A stretch of 64,000 nt of DNA from Ruminococcus sp. (GCA_015066865.1 SVNQ01000002.1:57004-121003); one strand, 5' to 3'. Positions 17,095 through 26,270 are shown, numbered from the stretch's first letter. Notes: generated by a model from the sequence alone, not told the origin. Made by a program: numbers and translations.

Positions 17095-17526
17095 TTAATA
17101 ATTCTTGATGGTATCTGCATTGAAGAAGCTGTCGCTCTCTGTGTAGTAATCGTTTGTCTCCAGAGATGTGAAGTCCTCATCGTCGGTATCGGGCAGTCTT
17201 GCGCCGCAAACACCACAGAACTGGAACTTTTCGTTTACTTCTGCGTCGCACTTCGGGCAAATCTTGAAACCGCGCATGCTGTTGAGCTCAAAACGCATCT
17301 TCTTAATGCGGCGGCGTCTTGTATCAATATCATCGCACAGTGCTTTCATCACTGCACGGTCTTCATCGGGATTCTTATAATATTTTTTGCCGATGTCAGC
17401 AAAAATCTCTACGATTCTTTCTTCCTCGTACAGGATTTTTCTTTTCAGGTTGTTTACTTCAGAAGCATTCTTAGCTCTTTCGCTAACGCCACGACCGGCA
17501 CCGCTCAGACTATCAATGATTCCCAT
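17095..17526 (-). CDS. Zinc-ribbon protein with helical N-terminus
   Basis: 143 residues. The first 85 are helical and charged (NLKRKILYEEERIVEIFADI, a coiled coil); then a CPKCDAEVN...CGVCG zinc ribbon (two CxxC pairs about 92-113) and an acidic tail of Asp/Glu/Ser. Zinc-ribbon coiled-coil proteins of this kind are common in Clostridia and have no known role. AGGAG lies directly against the first ATG (17535), so the third-codon-later ATG at 17526, nine nt from the Shine-Dalgarno, is chosen as the start. Confidence 0.75.
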   Translation of the reverse strand: MGIIDSLSGAGRGVSERAKNASEVNNLKRKILYEEERIVEIFADIGKKYYKNPDEDRAVMKALCDDIDTRRRRIKKMRFELNSMRGFKICPKCDAEVNEKFQFCGVCGARLPDTDDEDFTSLETNDYYTESDSFFNADTIKNY

Positions 17527-17631
17527 AACATTCATCTCCTATCCGTCAAACAAAACTACAGCTGTTCATACGCTGACATAAATGCCAACGATGGCAGCCG
17601 CAGCCTGCTTAAACTTAATATCCTATTATAA

Positions 17632-17659
17632 ATTATACAACATTTTAAGAATTTGTCAA
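17632..17659 (-). promoter_or_regulatory. Promoter for zinc-ribbon gene
   Basis: Minus strand TTGACA (17654-17659), 16-nt spacer, TATAAT (17632-17637). Confidence 0.75.
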
Positions 17660-17768
17660 GGGTTTTTTGGATAAATCTTTAAAAATTCATAAAATATTTT
17701 CAATTGCAGAAGGCAATATATTCCATTTTGGCGAAATACAGCCAATGCGGGAAAATCAGATTTTGCGA

Positions 17769-19199
17769 TTACGGTTCAACAGGTGAGAAGCGAATGCGAA
17801 TTTTTGGCATTTGTTCAATTTTGGCATAATAATTATATAAACCGTCTGCAAGACTGAGGTCATTTTCACCGCTGGCAGGCGGAGCGAAGATCTTCAGCGT
17901 CAGATCGCATGCGCCCTTGAGGGGCTTTTTGTAGAATGCGGACATCAGGTCGATGGTTTTCGCCTTGGGAGATTTGTAGAACCAGTGACCGTTAATCTCC
18001 ATCATGTAGTTGCCCTCGTCCTCGAACGTTACTTCGCAGAATATCGGGCTGCATTCAAAATGCAGCGGAATCGCCAGACCCTCGGCATCCTCCGAGTTGC
18101 CCCAGCGCAGGGTTACGGGGAGCTGAACTTCCTCTCCCTGTGTCATCTTTGGCAGGAAGCGGTCGCTGTGAATGAGCTTTCTGTAGGTATCCAGCACGGG
18201 CTGTGCAATGCCCACATCGGGATTGTTGGGATCTTCGATCTCAAGTCCCAGTCTGCCCCTGTCACGGAACTGATAGAATGTGAATCCCGTGAACCAGTCG
18301 GCATTTTCTTCTTCGAGGATGTCACAAAATTCCTGCACCATTGCCGCCTGATCATAGGCACCCGTCACATCGCCGTCGGCGTTAAATTCGGACATCACCA
18401 TGGGCTTTTCCTCACCGCCGTTAAGGAAACGGTAGCGTTCAAAGCTTGCCTTTGTCATATCATAGACATCCCGCACTCTGCTGCGGCTGTGGCTGTTTCC
18501 GCCATGCTCCGCAACGTCATACGGCCAGCCCCAGTGGAGTGCCATATATTTGTCAACTGACCAGATATCCGCTTCGGGAATGGTCTGTGCAAATTCCTCT
18601 TCTTTTTCCATTGTGCCCTTTTCGGGATGCTCCACACCGCCGATGCAGATGATCGTCTGCACATTCGGTGCATGCGCCTTGATCACACGGGATGCACGCA
18701 CAAAAAAGTCCGCAACTTGCTGGTAGCTGCATCTTCTGTTAAAGGAGAACCAGTTGCCGGTTGCCTCGTGGTTGATGCGCAGGAGGACTCTGCCGAACGG
18801 CCGCAGATCGTTTGCAATGGCGATCAGGTGATCGTCTGTGATGTTCGGATCCATTGTGAGCGTCAAAGTTACGTCCTGTCCGTGCGCACGAATATCACGC
18901 ATATAGGTGAACGGCTCACCATCGGTATTGCCGCCCAGACCGCCCTTATAGGTGAAATAGTCGTCATAGGGATAATCCCAGGCAAAGCTGACGTCGGGAT
19001 TTGCGTGAACCACGCTTGCACGACCCGGCCAGCCCTCGTCGAGGGGGTAATAGCAGTACATCAGGCTGATGCTTCTGTGGGGTCTGCCGAGGGTGTGGAG
19101 GATGTAGTCCTGGTTGACATACTCGCCTCGTTCACTGCCATCGCCCAGATCCACCGCACATTTTGCTTTACCCATATGAATGCTGTACAGTTTTTCCAT
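17769..19199 (-). CDS. GH26-like cytosolic glycoside hydrolase
   Basis: A 476-residue protein without a signal peptide. The middle resembles a TIM-barrel GH-A clan enzyme: RVLLRINHEATGNWFSFNRR looks like the GH26 acid/base motif RPxHExxGxWFxW, and KPMVMSEFNADGD could carry the nucleophile Glu on strand 7; IWSVDKYMALHWGWPYD lies between. The last 130 residues (about 345-476) are beta-rich, probably a sandwich domain. GH26 enzymes cut beta-mannan or related glycans; the substrate here is unknown, and a cytosolic site suggests action on imported oligosaccharides. ATG 19199 has AGAAGGA at proper distance; the ORF opens 7 codons earlier over that site. Single gene under its own promoter. Confidence 0.6.
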   Translation of the reverse strand: MEKLYSIHMGKAKCAVDLGDGSERGEYVNQDYILHTLGRPHRSISLMYCYYPLDEGWPGRASVVHANPDVSFAWDYPYDDYFTYKGGLGGNTDGEPFTYMRDIRAHGQDVTLTLTMDPNITDDHLIAIANDLRPFGRVLLRINHEATGNWFSFNRRCSYQQVADFFVRASRVIKAHAPNVQTIICIGGVEHPEKGTMEKEEEFAQTIPEADIWSVDKYMALHWGWPYDVAEHGGNSHSRSRVRDVYDMTKASFERYRFLNGGEEKPMVMSEFNADGDVTGAYDQAAMVQEFCDILEEENADWFTGFTFYQFRDRGRLGLEIEDPNNPDVGIAQPVLDTYRKLIHSDRFLPKMTQGEEVQLPVTLRWGNSEDAEGLAIPLHFECSPIFCEVTFEDEGNYMMEINGHWFYKSPKAKTIDLMSAFYKKPLKGACDLTLKIFAPPASGENDLSLADGLYNYYAKIEQMPKIRIRFSPVEP

Positions 19200-19247
19200 A
19201 TAGCTTATGTTCCTTCTCATTGTTGTTATGCATGAGCATACAATAAT

Positions 19248-19276
19248 ATTTTAACAGATTTCAGGAGGGATGTCAA
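19248..19276 (-). promoter_or_regulatory. Promoter for GH26-like gene
   Basis: Minus strand TTGACA (19271-19276), 17-nt spacer, TAAAAT (19248-19253). Confidence 0.75.
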
Positions 19277-19280
19277 TAGA

Positions 19281-19315
19281 GAAAAACGGCTTTCCCACAT
19301 ACAGTGGGAAAGCCG
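19281..19315 (-). terminator. Terminator after glnN
   Basis: 12-bp stem CGGCTTTCCCAC/GTGGGAAAGCCG with T-tract on the minus strand, 14 nt past the stop. Confidence 0.9.
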
Positions 19316-19328
19316 AAAATGATCGTAA

Positions 19329-21428
19329 TTATACCGAGAACAGCAGATCCGTATAGTTTGGCAGCGGCCAATCCTTGGACGGCATGTTGGTTTCCAGTTC
19401 GTCAACCAGCACACGCAGCTTCTGCATGGCGGTGAATACATCGGAACGGCAGAATTTTGCAGAGGCTTCGTTTCCGCGGATGCTCTGAGAAGCAGTGACC
19501 TTGTTGTCAAGCAGGTCGATCGCCTCGGAAATGCTTGCCGTCAGTGCGGACAAACCGGAAGCAAAGCCAACCTCGTAAGCATTGTCAATGCCAAGCTCAC
19601 GCTTGACGAGGGCAGCGTCGCAGATCTCCTTTGTGTAGCGGACAGCTGCAGGCAGGATCTGTTTTCTTGCCATATCCAGCATGGTCAGTGCCTCGATGGT
19701 GATAACCTTGGTGTAGTTTTCGAGCAGAATTTCCGTTCTGGACTCGATCTCCACTCTGGTGTAGACCTTGAAACGTTCGAATACGGAAACATACTCCTCA
19801 TTTTTATACATTGGAATGCAGTCCACCGTGGATATGAGATTGGGCAGTCCACGTTTTTCTGCTTCTTCGATCCATTCGTTGGAATAGCCATTGCCGTTGA
19901 AAATGATCGCCTTATGTTCCTTGATGGTGCGAACCAGCAGGCTCTTGAGGGCTTTTTTGAAATCATCAGCCTGTTCCAGCTCATCCGCAAACTGACGCAG
20001 CTCCTCAGCCACAATGGTGTTGAGGATGGTGTTGGTGCAGGAAATGGAATCAGCAGAGCCGAGCATTCTGAACTCAAACTTGTTGCCGGTGAACGCAAAC
20101 GGAGAGGTTCTGTTTCTGTCGGTGGTATCCTTCTTAAAGTTCGGCAGGGCATCTACACCGATGTCAAATTCCGCTGTGTTGGAAACATAGGGCTTGCCGC
20201 TTTCCAGCGCTTCAATGACAGCTTCCAGTTCGCTGCCGATGAATACGGAAACAATGGCAGGGGGAGCTTCGTTGCCGCCGAGTCTGTGGTCATTTCCTGC
20301 GGAAGCTGCCGACAGGCGCAGCAGCGGCGCATATTCATGCACGCCCTTGAGGATTGCACAGAGGAATGTCAGGAACTGCATGTTCTTCTGCGGTGTTTCA
20401 CCGGGGTCGATCAGATTCTGACCGTCATTGGAGGTCAGCGACCAGTTGTTGTGCTTACCGGAACCGTTGATGCCCGCAAAAGGTTTTTCGTGCAGCAGGC
20501 AGATCAATCCGTGCTTGCGTGCGATCTTCTTCATCAGTTCCATTGTCAGCTGGTTGTGGTCGGCTGCAATATTGGATGTTGTGAAAACGGGGGCAAGCTC
20601 ATGCTGTGCAGGGGCAGCCTCGTTGTGCTTTGTTTTGGCATAGATGCCAAGCTTCCACAGCTCTCTGTCCAGTTCCTTCATGTAGTCGGAAACTCTCTGC
20701 TTAATGTTTCCGAAGTAATGATCTTCCAGTTCCTGTCCCTTGGGGGGCTTTGCGCCGAACAGTGTTCTGCCGGTAATGATCAGATCCTCACGCTTGTCAT
20801 AGAGCTTTTTGTCGATCAGGAAGTACTCCTGTTCCGCACCCACCGTAGTCATAACATGGGTTGCCGTGGTGTTGCCGAACAGACGAAGGATACGCAGTGC
20901 CTGTTCGCTGACTACGTTCATGGAACGCAGAAGGGGCGTTTTCTTGTCGAGAATTTCACCCGTGTAGGAGCAGAAAGCCGTCGGGATGTACAGGGAATCG
21001 TCCTTGATGAAGGCATCGGAGGTCGGATCCCATGCGGTGTAGCCTCTTGCCTCAAATGTGGCACGCAGACCGCCGGAGGGGAAGGAGGAAGCATCCGGTT
21101 CGCCCTTTACCAGCTCCTTGCCGGAAAATTCAAGCAGCACTCTGCCGTGGGATACGGGGGAAATGAATGCGTCATGCTTTTCTGCAGTTACACCCGTCAT
21201 CGGCTGGAACCAGTGTGTGTAGTGCGTTGCACCATGCTCCACCGCCCAGTCCTTCATGGCATTTGCCACAACATCCGCTACCGCAGGATCAAGAGCAATA
21301 CCAAACTGCTTGGTACGCTGTACGGCTTTGTAGATGTTCTTGGGCAGTCTGTCACGCATGACAGCGTCACCGAATACATTACAGCCAAAATATTCCGGAA
21401 CATTGGAAAAACTTGCAGGTTCTGACAT
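19329..21428 (-). CDS. glnN: Glutamine synthetase type III
   Basis: Makes glutamine from glutamate, ammonia and ATP in the cytosol; the large GSIII form typical of Bacteroides, cyanobacteria and ruminococci. 699 residues, as expected for GSIII (about 700). Recognisable signatures: [21 protein letters not shown] (metal site), [29 protein letters not shown], and the [20 protein letters not shown] core. Starting at ATG 21428 (MSEPASFSN) because AAGGAGGATTT precedes it; an open frame of 12 codons upstream is untranslated. Single gene with own promoter and terminator, so a stand-alone nitrogen-assimilation gene. Confidence 0.95.
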   Translation of the reverse strand: MSEPASFSNVPEYFGCNVFGDAVMRDRLPKNIYKAVQRTKQFGIALDPAVADVVANAMKDWAVEHGATHYTHWFQPMTGVTAEKHDAFISPVSHGRVLLEFSGKELVKGEPDASSFPSGGLRATFEARGYTAWDPTSDAFIKDDSLYIPTAFCSYTGEILDKKTPLLRSMNVVSEQALRILRLFGNTTATHVMTTVGAEQEYFLIDKKLYDKREDLIITGRTLFGAKPPKGQELEDHYFGNIKQRVSDYMKELDRELWKLGIYAKTKHNEAAPAQHELAPVFTTSNIAADHNQLTMELMKKIARKHGLICLLHEKPFAGINGSGKHNNWSLTSNDGQNLIDPGETPQKNMQFLTFLCAILKGVHEYAPLLRLSAASAGNDHRLGGNEAPPAIVSVFIGSELEAVIEALESGKPYVSNTAEFDIGVDALPNFKKDTTDRNRTSPFAFTGNKFEFRMLGSADSISCTNTILNTIVAEELRQFADELEQADDFKKALKSLLVRTIKEHKAIIFNGNGYSNEWIEEAEKRGLPNLISTVDCIPMYKNEEYVSVFERFKVYTRVEIESRTEILLENYTKVITIEALTMLDMARKQILPAAVRYTKEICDAALVKRELGIDNAYEVGFASGLSALTASISEAIDLLDNKVTASQSIRGNEASAKFCRSDVFTAMQKLRVLVDELETNMPSKDWPLPNYTDLLFSV

Positions 21429-21525
21429 AGAAATCCTCCTTATAAAAATAACGTTCCGAATCATAATGTCCTTTGTACATCAGAATCGAAACGCTTGAGT
21501 TTCTTGTATTTTTTAGTCCTGTTTA

Positions 21526-21554
21526 ATCATACACCAAAAATATCCGTTTGTCAA
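21526..21554 (-). promoter_or_regulatory. Promoter for glnN
   Basis: Minus strand TTGACA (21549-21554), 17-nt spacer, TATGAT (21526-21531). The 319-nt gap between glnN and zur holds this promoter, the divergent zur promoter and a GC-rich stretch (21595-21650) in which I see nothing definite. Confidence 0.8.
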
Positions 21555-21673
21555 GAGAAATTACGATTTTTGGCAGTTTGATTGAAATTTCGCTCCTACG
21601 GTGCAGGGGCTTTGGCGGTATTTCCACCCCTGTGTCGGGTATGAACGAAAATGCGAAACAAGTGCTGAAATGC

Positions 21674-21702
21674 TTGACAAATCCTGCTGGATATGCTAAA
21701 AT
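21674..21702 (+). promoter_or_regulatory. Promoter for zur-znuACB
   Basis: TTGACA (21674-21679), 17-nt spacer, TAAAAT (21697-21702), directly followed by the palindromic operator. Confidence 0.85.
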
Positions 21703-21704
21703 AT

Positions 21705-21729
21705 AAAAATGAAAACGATTTTCATTTTT
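21705..21729 (+). promoter_or_regulatory. Fur/Zur-type operator palindrome
   Basis: AAAAATGAAAA (21705-21715), CGA centre, TTTTCATTTTT (21719-21729): perfect 11-bp arms. It covers the likely transcription start and lies just upstream of the Fur-family gene, so autorepression by zinc-loaded protein is the natural reading. Confidence 0.75.
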
Positions 21730-21747
21730 GAAATTGGAGGAACCGAC

Positions 21748-22167
21748 ATGAAACAGGGTTCAGGATATAAAACGAAACAGAAAGAGCAGGTCATGCAGTA
21801 TCTTACCGACCATGCGGGACAGCATGTGACGGCGCAGGATATTTCCCGTCATCTGTGCGATTCCGGCACGCCCGTGGGGACTGCGACGATCTACCGCTGT
21901 CTTGACCATTTGGTTTCCGATGGCATTCTGCGCAAATACACCATTGACAGCCGCACGGGGGCATGCTACGAGTACCTGCCCCATTCGGAGGAATGCGGCA
22001 GACACTTCCATCTCAAGTGCATGCAGTGCGATAAGCTCTACCATGTGACCTGCGAGCATCTGGCAGGGCTGGACAGTCATGTGCTGGAGCATCACGGTTT
22101 TGCGGTGGATCATTCCAAGACCGTATTGTATGGCGTGTGCGCACAATGCAGAGGAGTGCGGGAATGA
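21748..22167 (+). CDS. zur: Zinc-uptake repressor, Fur family
   Basis: A 139-residue Fur-family metal-sensing repressor. Winged helix about 1-85 (CDSGTPVGTATIYRCLDHLV is the recognition-helix region), then the dimerisation domain with the structural CxxC in FHLKCMQCDKLYHVTCEHL and the second pair CAQCRG at the end. Called Zur rather than Fur or PerR because the three genes that follow encode a zinc ABC importer, and because a palindromic operator sits at the promoter. ATG 21748 is used: GGAGG at 21735-21739 precedes it, while the earlier in-frame ATG (21709) lies inside the operator. It overlaps znuA by 4 nt. Confidence 0.88.
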   Translation: MKQGSGYKTKQKEQVMQYLTDHAGQHVTAQDISRHLCDSGTPVGTATIYRCLDHLVSDGILRKYTIDSRTGACYEYLPHSEECGRHFHLKCMQCDKLYHVTCEHLAGLDSHVLEHHGFAVDHSKTVLYGVCAQCRGVRE

Positions 22168-23141
22168 AGCGGCTGCTTGCGCTGCTCGGAGTGGGAACGA
22201 TTCTTTTGACATGTGCCGGCTGTCAGACGTACCCCACGCAGGCGAATGAACGCATTCAGGTGGTAGCGACTGTTTTTCCGCAGTATGACTTTGCCCGTGC
22301 CATTGCAGGGGAGTATGCGGATGTGACGCTGCTGCTGTCGGCAGGACAGGAAATGCACAATTATGAGCCAACGCCCATGGATGTGGCAGAAATCTCACGG
22401 TGTGATATTTTCCTGCGCATCGGCGGTGAGTCCGAGGTATGGACGGATACATTGTTGGATGCATTGGATACATCCCAGATGGATGTTGTTACTCTGATGG
22501 ATTGTATTGAAGCGCCGCTTGCGGAAGAGCATCACCATCATCATCACGATGAGGAAGAACACAACGAGCATGGCGAGGAAACGGAAAGCTGTGACGGTTC
22601 TCACGAACACGGCGAGTTTGATGAGCATATCTGGAATTCCCCTGTCAATGCCATTGCCATGGTGGAGGCAGTCTGTGAATCATTGTGTACAGCGGATGCT
22701 GCCCATGCGGATATTTTCAGGGAACGTGCGGATGCGTATATTGCGGAGCTTGCAAAGCTTGATGCGCAGTATCGTGCGCTTTCGGAGCAGTGTGACGATC
22801 CGGTGCTGATGATCGGTGACAAGTTCCCGTTTCGCTATCTTGCGGCGGAATATGGTTTCCATTATGCAGCTGCGTTTACCGGCTGCAGCAGCGAAACCGA
22901 ACCGACTGTGGGCGCTTTGTCGGAATTGTTCGAGGAGGCGGAGCATCATGGACTGGATACCGTGTTCTATCTGGAGTTTTCTTCGCCGAAAATTGCAGAC
23001 CGTATCTGCGCAGTAACAGGTGCAAAAGCAGCAATGCTCCACCCATGCCACAACGTATCCAAATCGGATATGGAAAATGGCACCACCCTGCTTGATCTGA
23101 TGCAGGAAAATTACGAAGTCATAAAGGAGGCGCTGACATGA
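22164..23141 (+). CDS. znuA: Zinc ABC transporter substrate-binding lipoprotein
   Basis: Captures zinc outside the membrane for the ZnuBC importer. 325 residues. Lipoprotein signal peptide with lipobox LLTCAGC at about 13-19. Cluster A-I fold: VVATVFPQYDFARAIAG near the N-terminus, the metal His in GQEMHNYEPTPMD, HIWNSPVNAIAM, the third His/Glu region in DTVFYLEFSSPKIADR. A His/Asp/Glu-rich loop of about 30 residues (EHHHHHHDEEEHNEHGEE) in the middle is the zinc-chaperone loop typical of ZnuA and separates it from Mn-binding PsaA-type proteins. ATGA overlap with zur and with znuC. Confidence 0.95.
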   Translation: MKRLLALLGVGTILLTCAGCQTYPTQANERIQVVATVFPQYDFARAIAGEYADVTLLLSAGQEMHNYEPTPMDVAEISRCDIFLRIGGESEVWTDTLLDALDTSQMDVVTLMDCIEAPLAEEHHHHHHDEEEHNEHGEETESCDGSHEHGEFDEHIWNSPVNAIAMVEAVCESLCTADAAHADIFRERADAYIAELAKLDAQYRALSEQCDDPVLMIGDKFPFRYLAAEYGFHYAAAFTGCSSETEPTVGALSELFEEAEHHGLDTVFYLEFSSPKIADRICAVTGAKAAMLHPCHNVSKSDMENGTTLLDLMQENYEVIKEALT

Positions 23142-23881
23142 CGCCATTGTTGATATGTGATAACGTTTCGGTGAAATTCGGCGCAAATACGGTGCTGGAC
23201 AAGCTGAGCTTTCAGGTGGAAGCGGGGGACTATCTTTCCGTCATTGGAAAGAACGGCTCCGGCAAGAGTACCCTGATCCGCTGCCTGCTGCGCCTTTGTC
23301 CGCTGACAGGCGGAAATATAACCACAGCGGAGGATTTCAGAAGCAGTGACATCGGCTATCTGCCGCAGCAAAGTGAAATACAGAAGGATTTTCCTGCGAC
23401 CGTGGAGGAAGTGGTGCGCTCGGGATGTCTGGGACATCACAAGCTCCTGCCGTTTTATACAAAAGCGGACAAGGCGGAAGCGGAGAAAAATATGCATCGC
23501 CTTGACATCTGCGATCTGCGCCGACGCAGCTACCGCACACTTTCGGGCGGTCAGCAGCAGCGTGTGCTGCTTGCAAGAGCGCTGTGTGCCACACAGAAGC
23601 TCCTGCTGCTGGACGAACCGGTGACGGGGCTTGATCCGGAGGTTTCTGCAGGTTTTTACAATCTTATCCGTGAACTGAACAGACAGGATAATATCGCCAT
23701 TATTATGGTTTCCCATGATATGGAAAAGGGACTGCGTGACGCAAAGCATGTACTGTATCTGGGGGAACATGACCAGTACTATGCAGGAATCGAGGAATTT
23801 CAAAATTCTGAAATTGCAAATCGCATTCAAAGTGAACTGCAGGCGCACAGCCATCTGCGGGAGGTGAAACGCAATGGATAA
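23138..23881 (+). CDS. znuC: Zinc ABC transporter ATP-binding protein
   Basis: ATPase of the zinc importer. 247 residues. Walker A GKNGSGKSTLIRCLL, Q-loop YLPQQSEI, signature LSGGQQQRVLLARAL, Walker B LLLLDEPVTGLD, and the H-loop in MVSHDME. Starts inside the znuA stop (ATGA) and overlaps znuB by 8 nt, so all three parts of the importer are translationally coupled. Confidence 0.96.
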   Translation: MTPLLICDNVSVKFGANTVLDKLSFQVEAGDYLSVIGKNGSGKSTLIRCLLRLCPLTGGNITTAEDFRSSDIGYLPQQSEIQKDFPATVEEVVRSGCLGHHKLLPFYTKADKAEAEKNMHRLDICDLRRRSYRTLSGGQQQRVLLARALCATQKLLLLDEPVTGLDPEVSAGFYNLIRELNRQDNIAIIMVSHDMEKGLRDAKHVLYLGEHDQYYAGIEEFQNSEIANRIQSELQAHSHLREVKRNG

Positions 23882-24701
23882 TCTGCTGACGCTTCTGACG
23901 CCGGAGCTTTGGAATTATGTGGTGCTTCCGGCACTTATCGGCGGTATTGCCGTTGCCGTGTGTGCAGCCCTTCTGGGTGTAACGCTTGTACTGCGCCGAT
24001 ATTCCATGATTGGTGACGGACTCTCCCATGTCGGTTACGGTGCGCTTTGTGTGGCGTCCGTGATGAATCTGGCACCGCTGTATGTGGCGATTCCCGTGGT
24101 GCTGCTTGCGGCGTTCCTGCTGCTGTGGCTGAGCGAATCGGGCAGACTCAAGGGGGACTATGCAATTGCGCTGTTTTCCACGACGGCAATGTCCATCGGT
24201 ATTCTGTTTTCCTCAAAAGCAGGACTGACAAATGATGTGAGCCATTATATGTTCGGCAGTATTCTCGCATTGAATAAGACCGATGTCATCCTTTGCGTGG
24301 TAACGGCAGTCATTGTAATTGCCGCATTCCTGCTGCTCTATCATCGTATTTTTGCGGTGACGTTCGATCAGAATTTCTCAAAGGCAACGGGTATTCCCGT
24401 ACATTTGTACAATATGGTGATCGCCGCGCTCATCGCCATTACCGTGGTCATGGGCATGATGCTCATGGGAACGCTGCTGATCTCCAGTCTGATCGTTGTG
24501 CCGACGCTGTCGGCAATGCGCCTCTGCCGCAGTTTCAGGGCTGTGGTACTCAGTGCGGTGTGTATATCCGTGTGTTGTTTCATTATCGGATTCTTTACTG
24601 CCATTGCACTGGATTTCACACCCGGTGCAAGTGTGGTTGTGACAAATGTGATCTTCTATCTGATCTGCTGCATGATCGGGAAGGTACGGGGTGCAGAATA
24701 A
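23874..24701 (+). CDS. znuB: Zinc ABC transporter permease
   Basis: Membrane channel of the zinc importer. 275 residues with about eight helices (first at 14-37). Family motifs include LVLRRYSMIGDGLSHVGYGA and, later, MLMGTLLISSLIVVPTLSAM. Starts 8 nt before the znuC stop with GGGAGG upstream. Regulated as part of the zur operon. Confidence 0.95.
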   Translation: MDNLLTLLTPELWNYVVLPALIGGIAVAVCAALLGVTLVLRRYSMIGDGLSHVGYGALCVASVMNLAPLYVAIPVVLLAAFLLLWLSESGRLKGDYAIALFSTTAMSIGILFSSKAGLTNDVSHYMFGSILALNKTDVILCVVTAVIVIAAFLLLYHRIFAVTFDQNFSKATGIPVHLYNMVIAALIAITVVMGMMLMGTLLISSLIVVPTLSAMRLCRSFRAVVLSAVCISVCCFIIGFFTAIALDFTPGASVVVTNVIFYLICCMIGKVRGAE

Positions 24702-24710
24702 GAGAAACAA

Positions 24711-24745
24711 GGCTGTTTGTGGAATATGTCACAAACAGCCGCTTC
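24711..24745. terminator. Convergent terminator between znuB and small minus-strand ORF
   Basis: 11-bp stem GGCTGTTTGTG/CACAAACAGCC. On the minus strand it is followed by a T-rich tract (TTGTTTCTCTTATT); on the plus strand by GCTTCTGATATTTCT. Confidence 0.65.
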
Positions 24746-24753
24746 TGATATTT

Positions 24754-24891
24754 CTATTTGATGCCATTGCTGATTCCCTTGTGGGGCTCGTATACTTTTA
24801 CGGGAGCGTTGCTCTGCGAAAGTACTGCAATGCGGTTGGTATCCGTCGGTTTCGGATGATACACCTTGGTAGGCGGTTCGGTGGTCTGCAT
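24754..24891 (-). CDS. Small 45-residue hypothetical protein
   Basis: Minus-strand ORF ATG 24891 to TAG 24754: begins MQTTEPPTKVYHPKP and ends PVKVYEPHKGISNGIK. An AAGGGGG site lies about 7 nt before the ATG. It starts 13 nt after the stop of the upstream ferritin-like gene, with a terminator just past its own stop, so it is likely the second gene of a two-gene transcript. No known family, no membrane segment. Support comes from ribosome site, spacing and terminator only. Confidence 0.5.
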   Translation of the reverse strand: MQTTEPPTKVYHPKPTDTNRIAVLSQSNAPVKVYEPHKGISNGIK

Positions 24892-24904
24892 ACTGACGTC
24901 CCCC

Positions 24905-25339
24905 TTACAGATATGGTGTGATGCGATCCAGATATTCCTGTTCTCGCTTCAGAATTTTCTTTCCCTGTTTTTTCAGGTCGTCCGGAATATTCGGGTTACG
25001 GTTGAGAACCTGATGGAGCTGTACCATGCCCATGTTTGTGCCCTCCACCATGAGCTTTGCCGCCTCCTGTACGGTCAATCCGCCGATGCTGTGCATTTTG
25101 ATGGTCATGTCGCTGCAGAGCTTTGCAAGCGTACCCTGCTCCACGGGCTGCTGGTAAACCTGTGCCATCTGTGCAGTAAGCTCCATTTTCTGGGATTCAT
25201 AGTAATCCCGCTGGTCGGAAAGCTCCTGCCGCAGGCTGCTGTCGCTTACCTTATCCATGAGGTTGTTGATGCTGTCCACACCGACTGCGGCATTTTTGTA
25301 AAATCCGTTCAGCACGTTTTTTACCGGATTCTTGTCCAT
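24905..25339 (-). CDS. Helical (ferritin-like) protein of unknown role
   Basis: 144 residues, almost all helix, with a layout of about four long helices (KNPVKNVLNGFYKNAAVGVD, QDQRDYYESQKMELTAQMAQ-like stretch, GLTVQEAAKLMVEGTNMGMV). It resembles DUF2383/ferritin-like coat-associated proteins, but lacks a clear ExxH iron site. Start at ATG 25339, because AAAGGAG lies 8 nt upstream; the ORF opens 6 codons earlier over the ribosome site. The function is unknown. Confidence 0.7.
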   Translation of the reverse strand: MDKNPVKNVLNGFYKNAAVGVDSINNLMDKVSDSSLRQELSDQRDYYESQKMELTAQMAQVYQQPVEQGTLAKLCSDMTIKMHSIGGLTVQEAAKLMVEGTNMGMVQLHQVLNRNPNIPDDLKKQGKKILKREQEYLDRITPYL

Positions 25340-25443
25340 ATATGCTGCTCCTTTCATCGGATCATTCTTTTTGAATTACATTCTTATTATGCAGCATCGG
25401 ACGATAATTATACTTGTAAATTTTTAAAAAATGGGAGATATTT

Positions 25444-25959
25444 ATGAAAGATTATTGTAAAATTCTGGGATTTGTTTTGTTTGCGGAAATCCTTTGCCTG
25501 TTCATCAGCATAACGCTTGCATTTTCTTCGGCTGCGATTTTCCGCATCATCACCAGCATCTGCACCGTTGGCATTCTCATCGGACTCATGGCGCAGGCAG
25601 GCTACAGCATTGCATGTGCGGATAAAAAGCTGCAAAAACAGAATCCGGATGCCGTAAAGCCATCGAAGCCCTTCCTACTTGGAATGCTCGCAATGTTTCC
25701 TTTCCAGCTTTGCTGGATCTTTCTGCTGCTGGCAAAGCTTGGAAGCATCGACGGTGGATTCTACCGATTCTACAAGCTTTTGTGTGCTCCGTTTTTGCAG
25801 GTCTGCAACATCATCTGCGATGATGTGACCGCACAGGCTCTGCCCGTCTGGGGAATGGTGGTTCTGCAGCTGCTTTGCTGGGTTCCATTTGCGGCAGTAT
25901 GTACGGCGTACAGTATGACAATTCGTGGAAAACGGGTGGAAGATGTGATGTATCAGTAA
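25444..25959 (+). CDS. Four-helix membrane protein, unknown
   Basis: 171 residues with about four hydrophobic spans (8-30, 37-56, 76-97, 136-158) and short loops. GGGAG lies 8 nt before the ATG. No family recognised and no obvious partner; a stand-alone gene divergent from the ferritin-like gene. Confidence 0.65.
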   Translation: MKDYCKILGFVLFAEILCLFISITLAFSSAAIFRIITSICTVGILIGLMAQAGYSIACADKKLQKQNPDAVKPSKPFLLGMLAMFPFQLCWIFLLLAKLGSIDGGFYRFYKLLCAPFLQVCNIICDDVTAQALPVWGMVVLQLLCWVPFAAVCTAYSMTIRGKRVEDVMYQ

Positions 25960-26028
25960 TTGTATGATTCTTTATCACCATAAAAATGATACTCCTAAAA
26001 CGTAGAAACAATAAAAGGAGGATGTTCC

Positions 26029-26268
26029 ATGAAAAAGAAAGCAATCATTATCATCTTAAGTACTCTGACTGCATGGTTATCTGTTTTTGTGGTGGATTAT
26101 GTGAGGGTATTATCCGAACAAAGCCCTATTTTCTGTATTGAAACGCAGGAGTGCCACTATACAGGTTTAGGTTACGCCTTTGATCAGTATCCGCATCCGA
26201 TTACGGGAAAAACGGAGTTTGTCATGTATTTGTTCGGGAAAATGGCGTGGAATAATGTTACGAACTGA
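26029..26268 (+). CDS. Small exported or membrane protein (79 residues)
   Basis: N-terminal hydrophobic segment (about 5-26) then a short domain with IFCIETQECHYTGLGYAFDQ and ending FVMYLFGKMAW. The FCI...YxGLGY pattern is shared with small uncharacterised Firmicutes proteins. AAGGAGGATG precedes the ATG. A good terminator follows. No function known. Confidence 0.65.
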   Translation: MKKKAIIIILSTLTAWLSVFVVDYVRVLSEQSPIFCIETQECHYTGLGYAFDQYPHPITGKTEFVMYLFGKMAWNNVTN

Positions 26269-26270
26269 AA

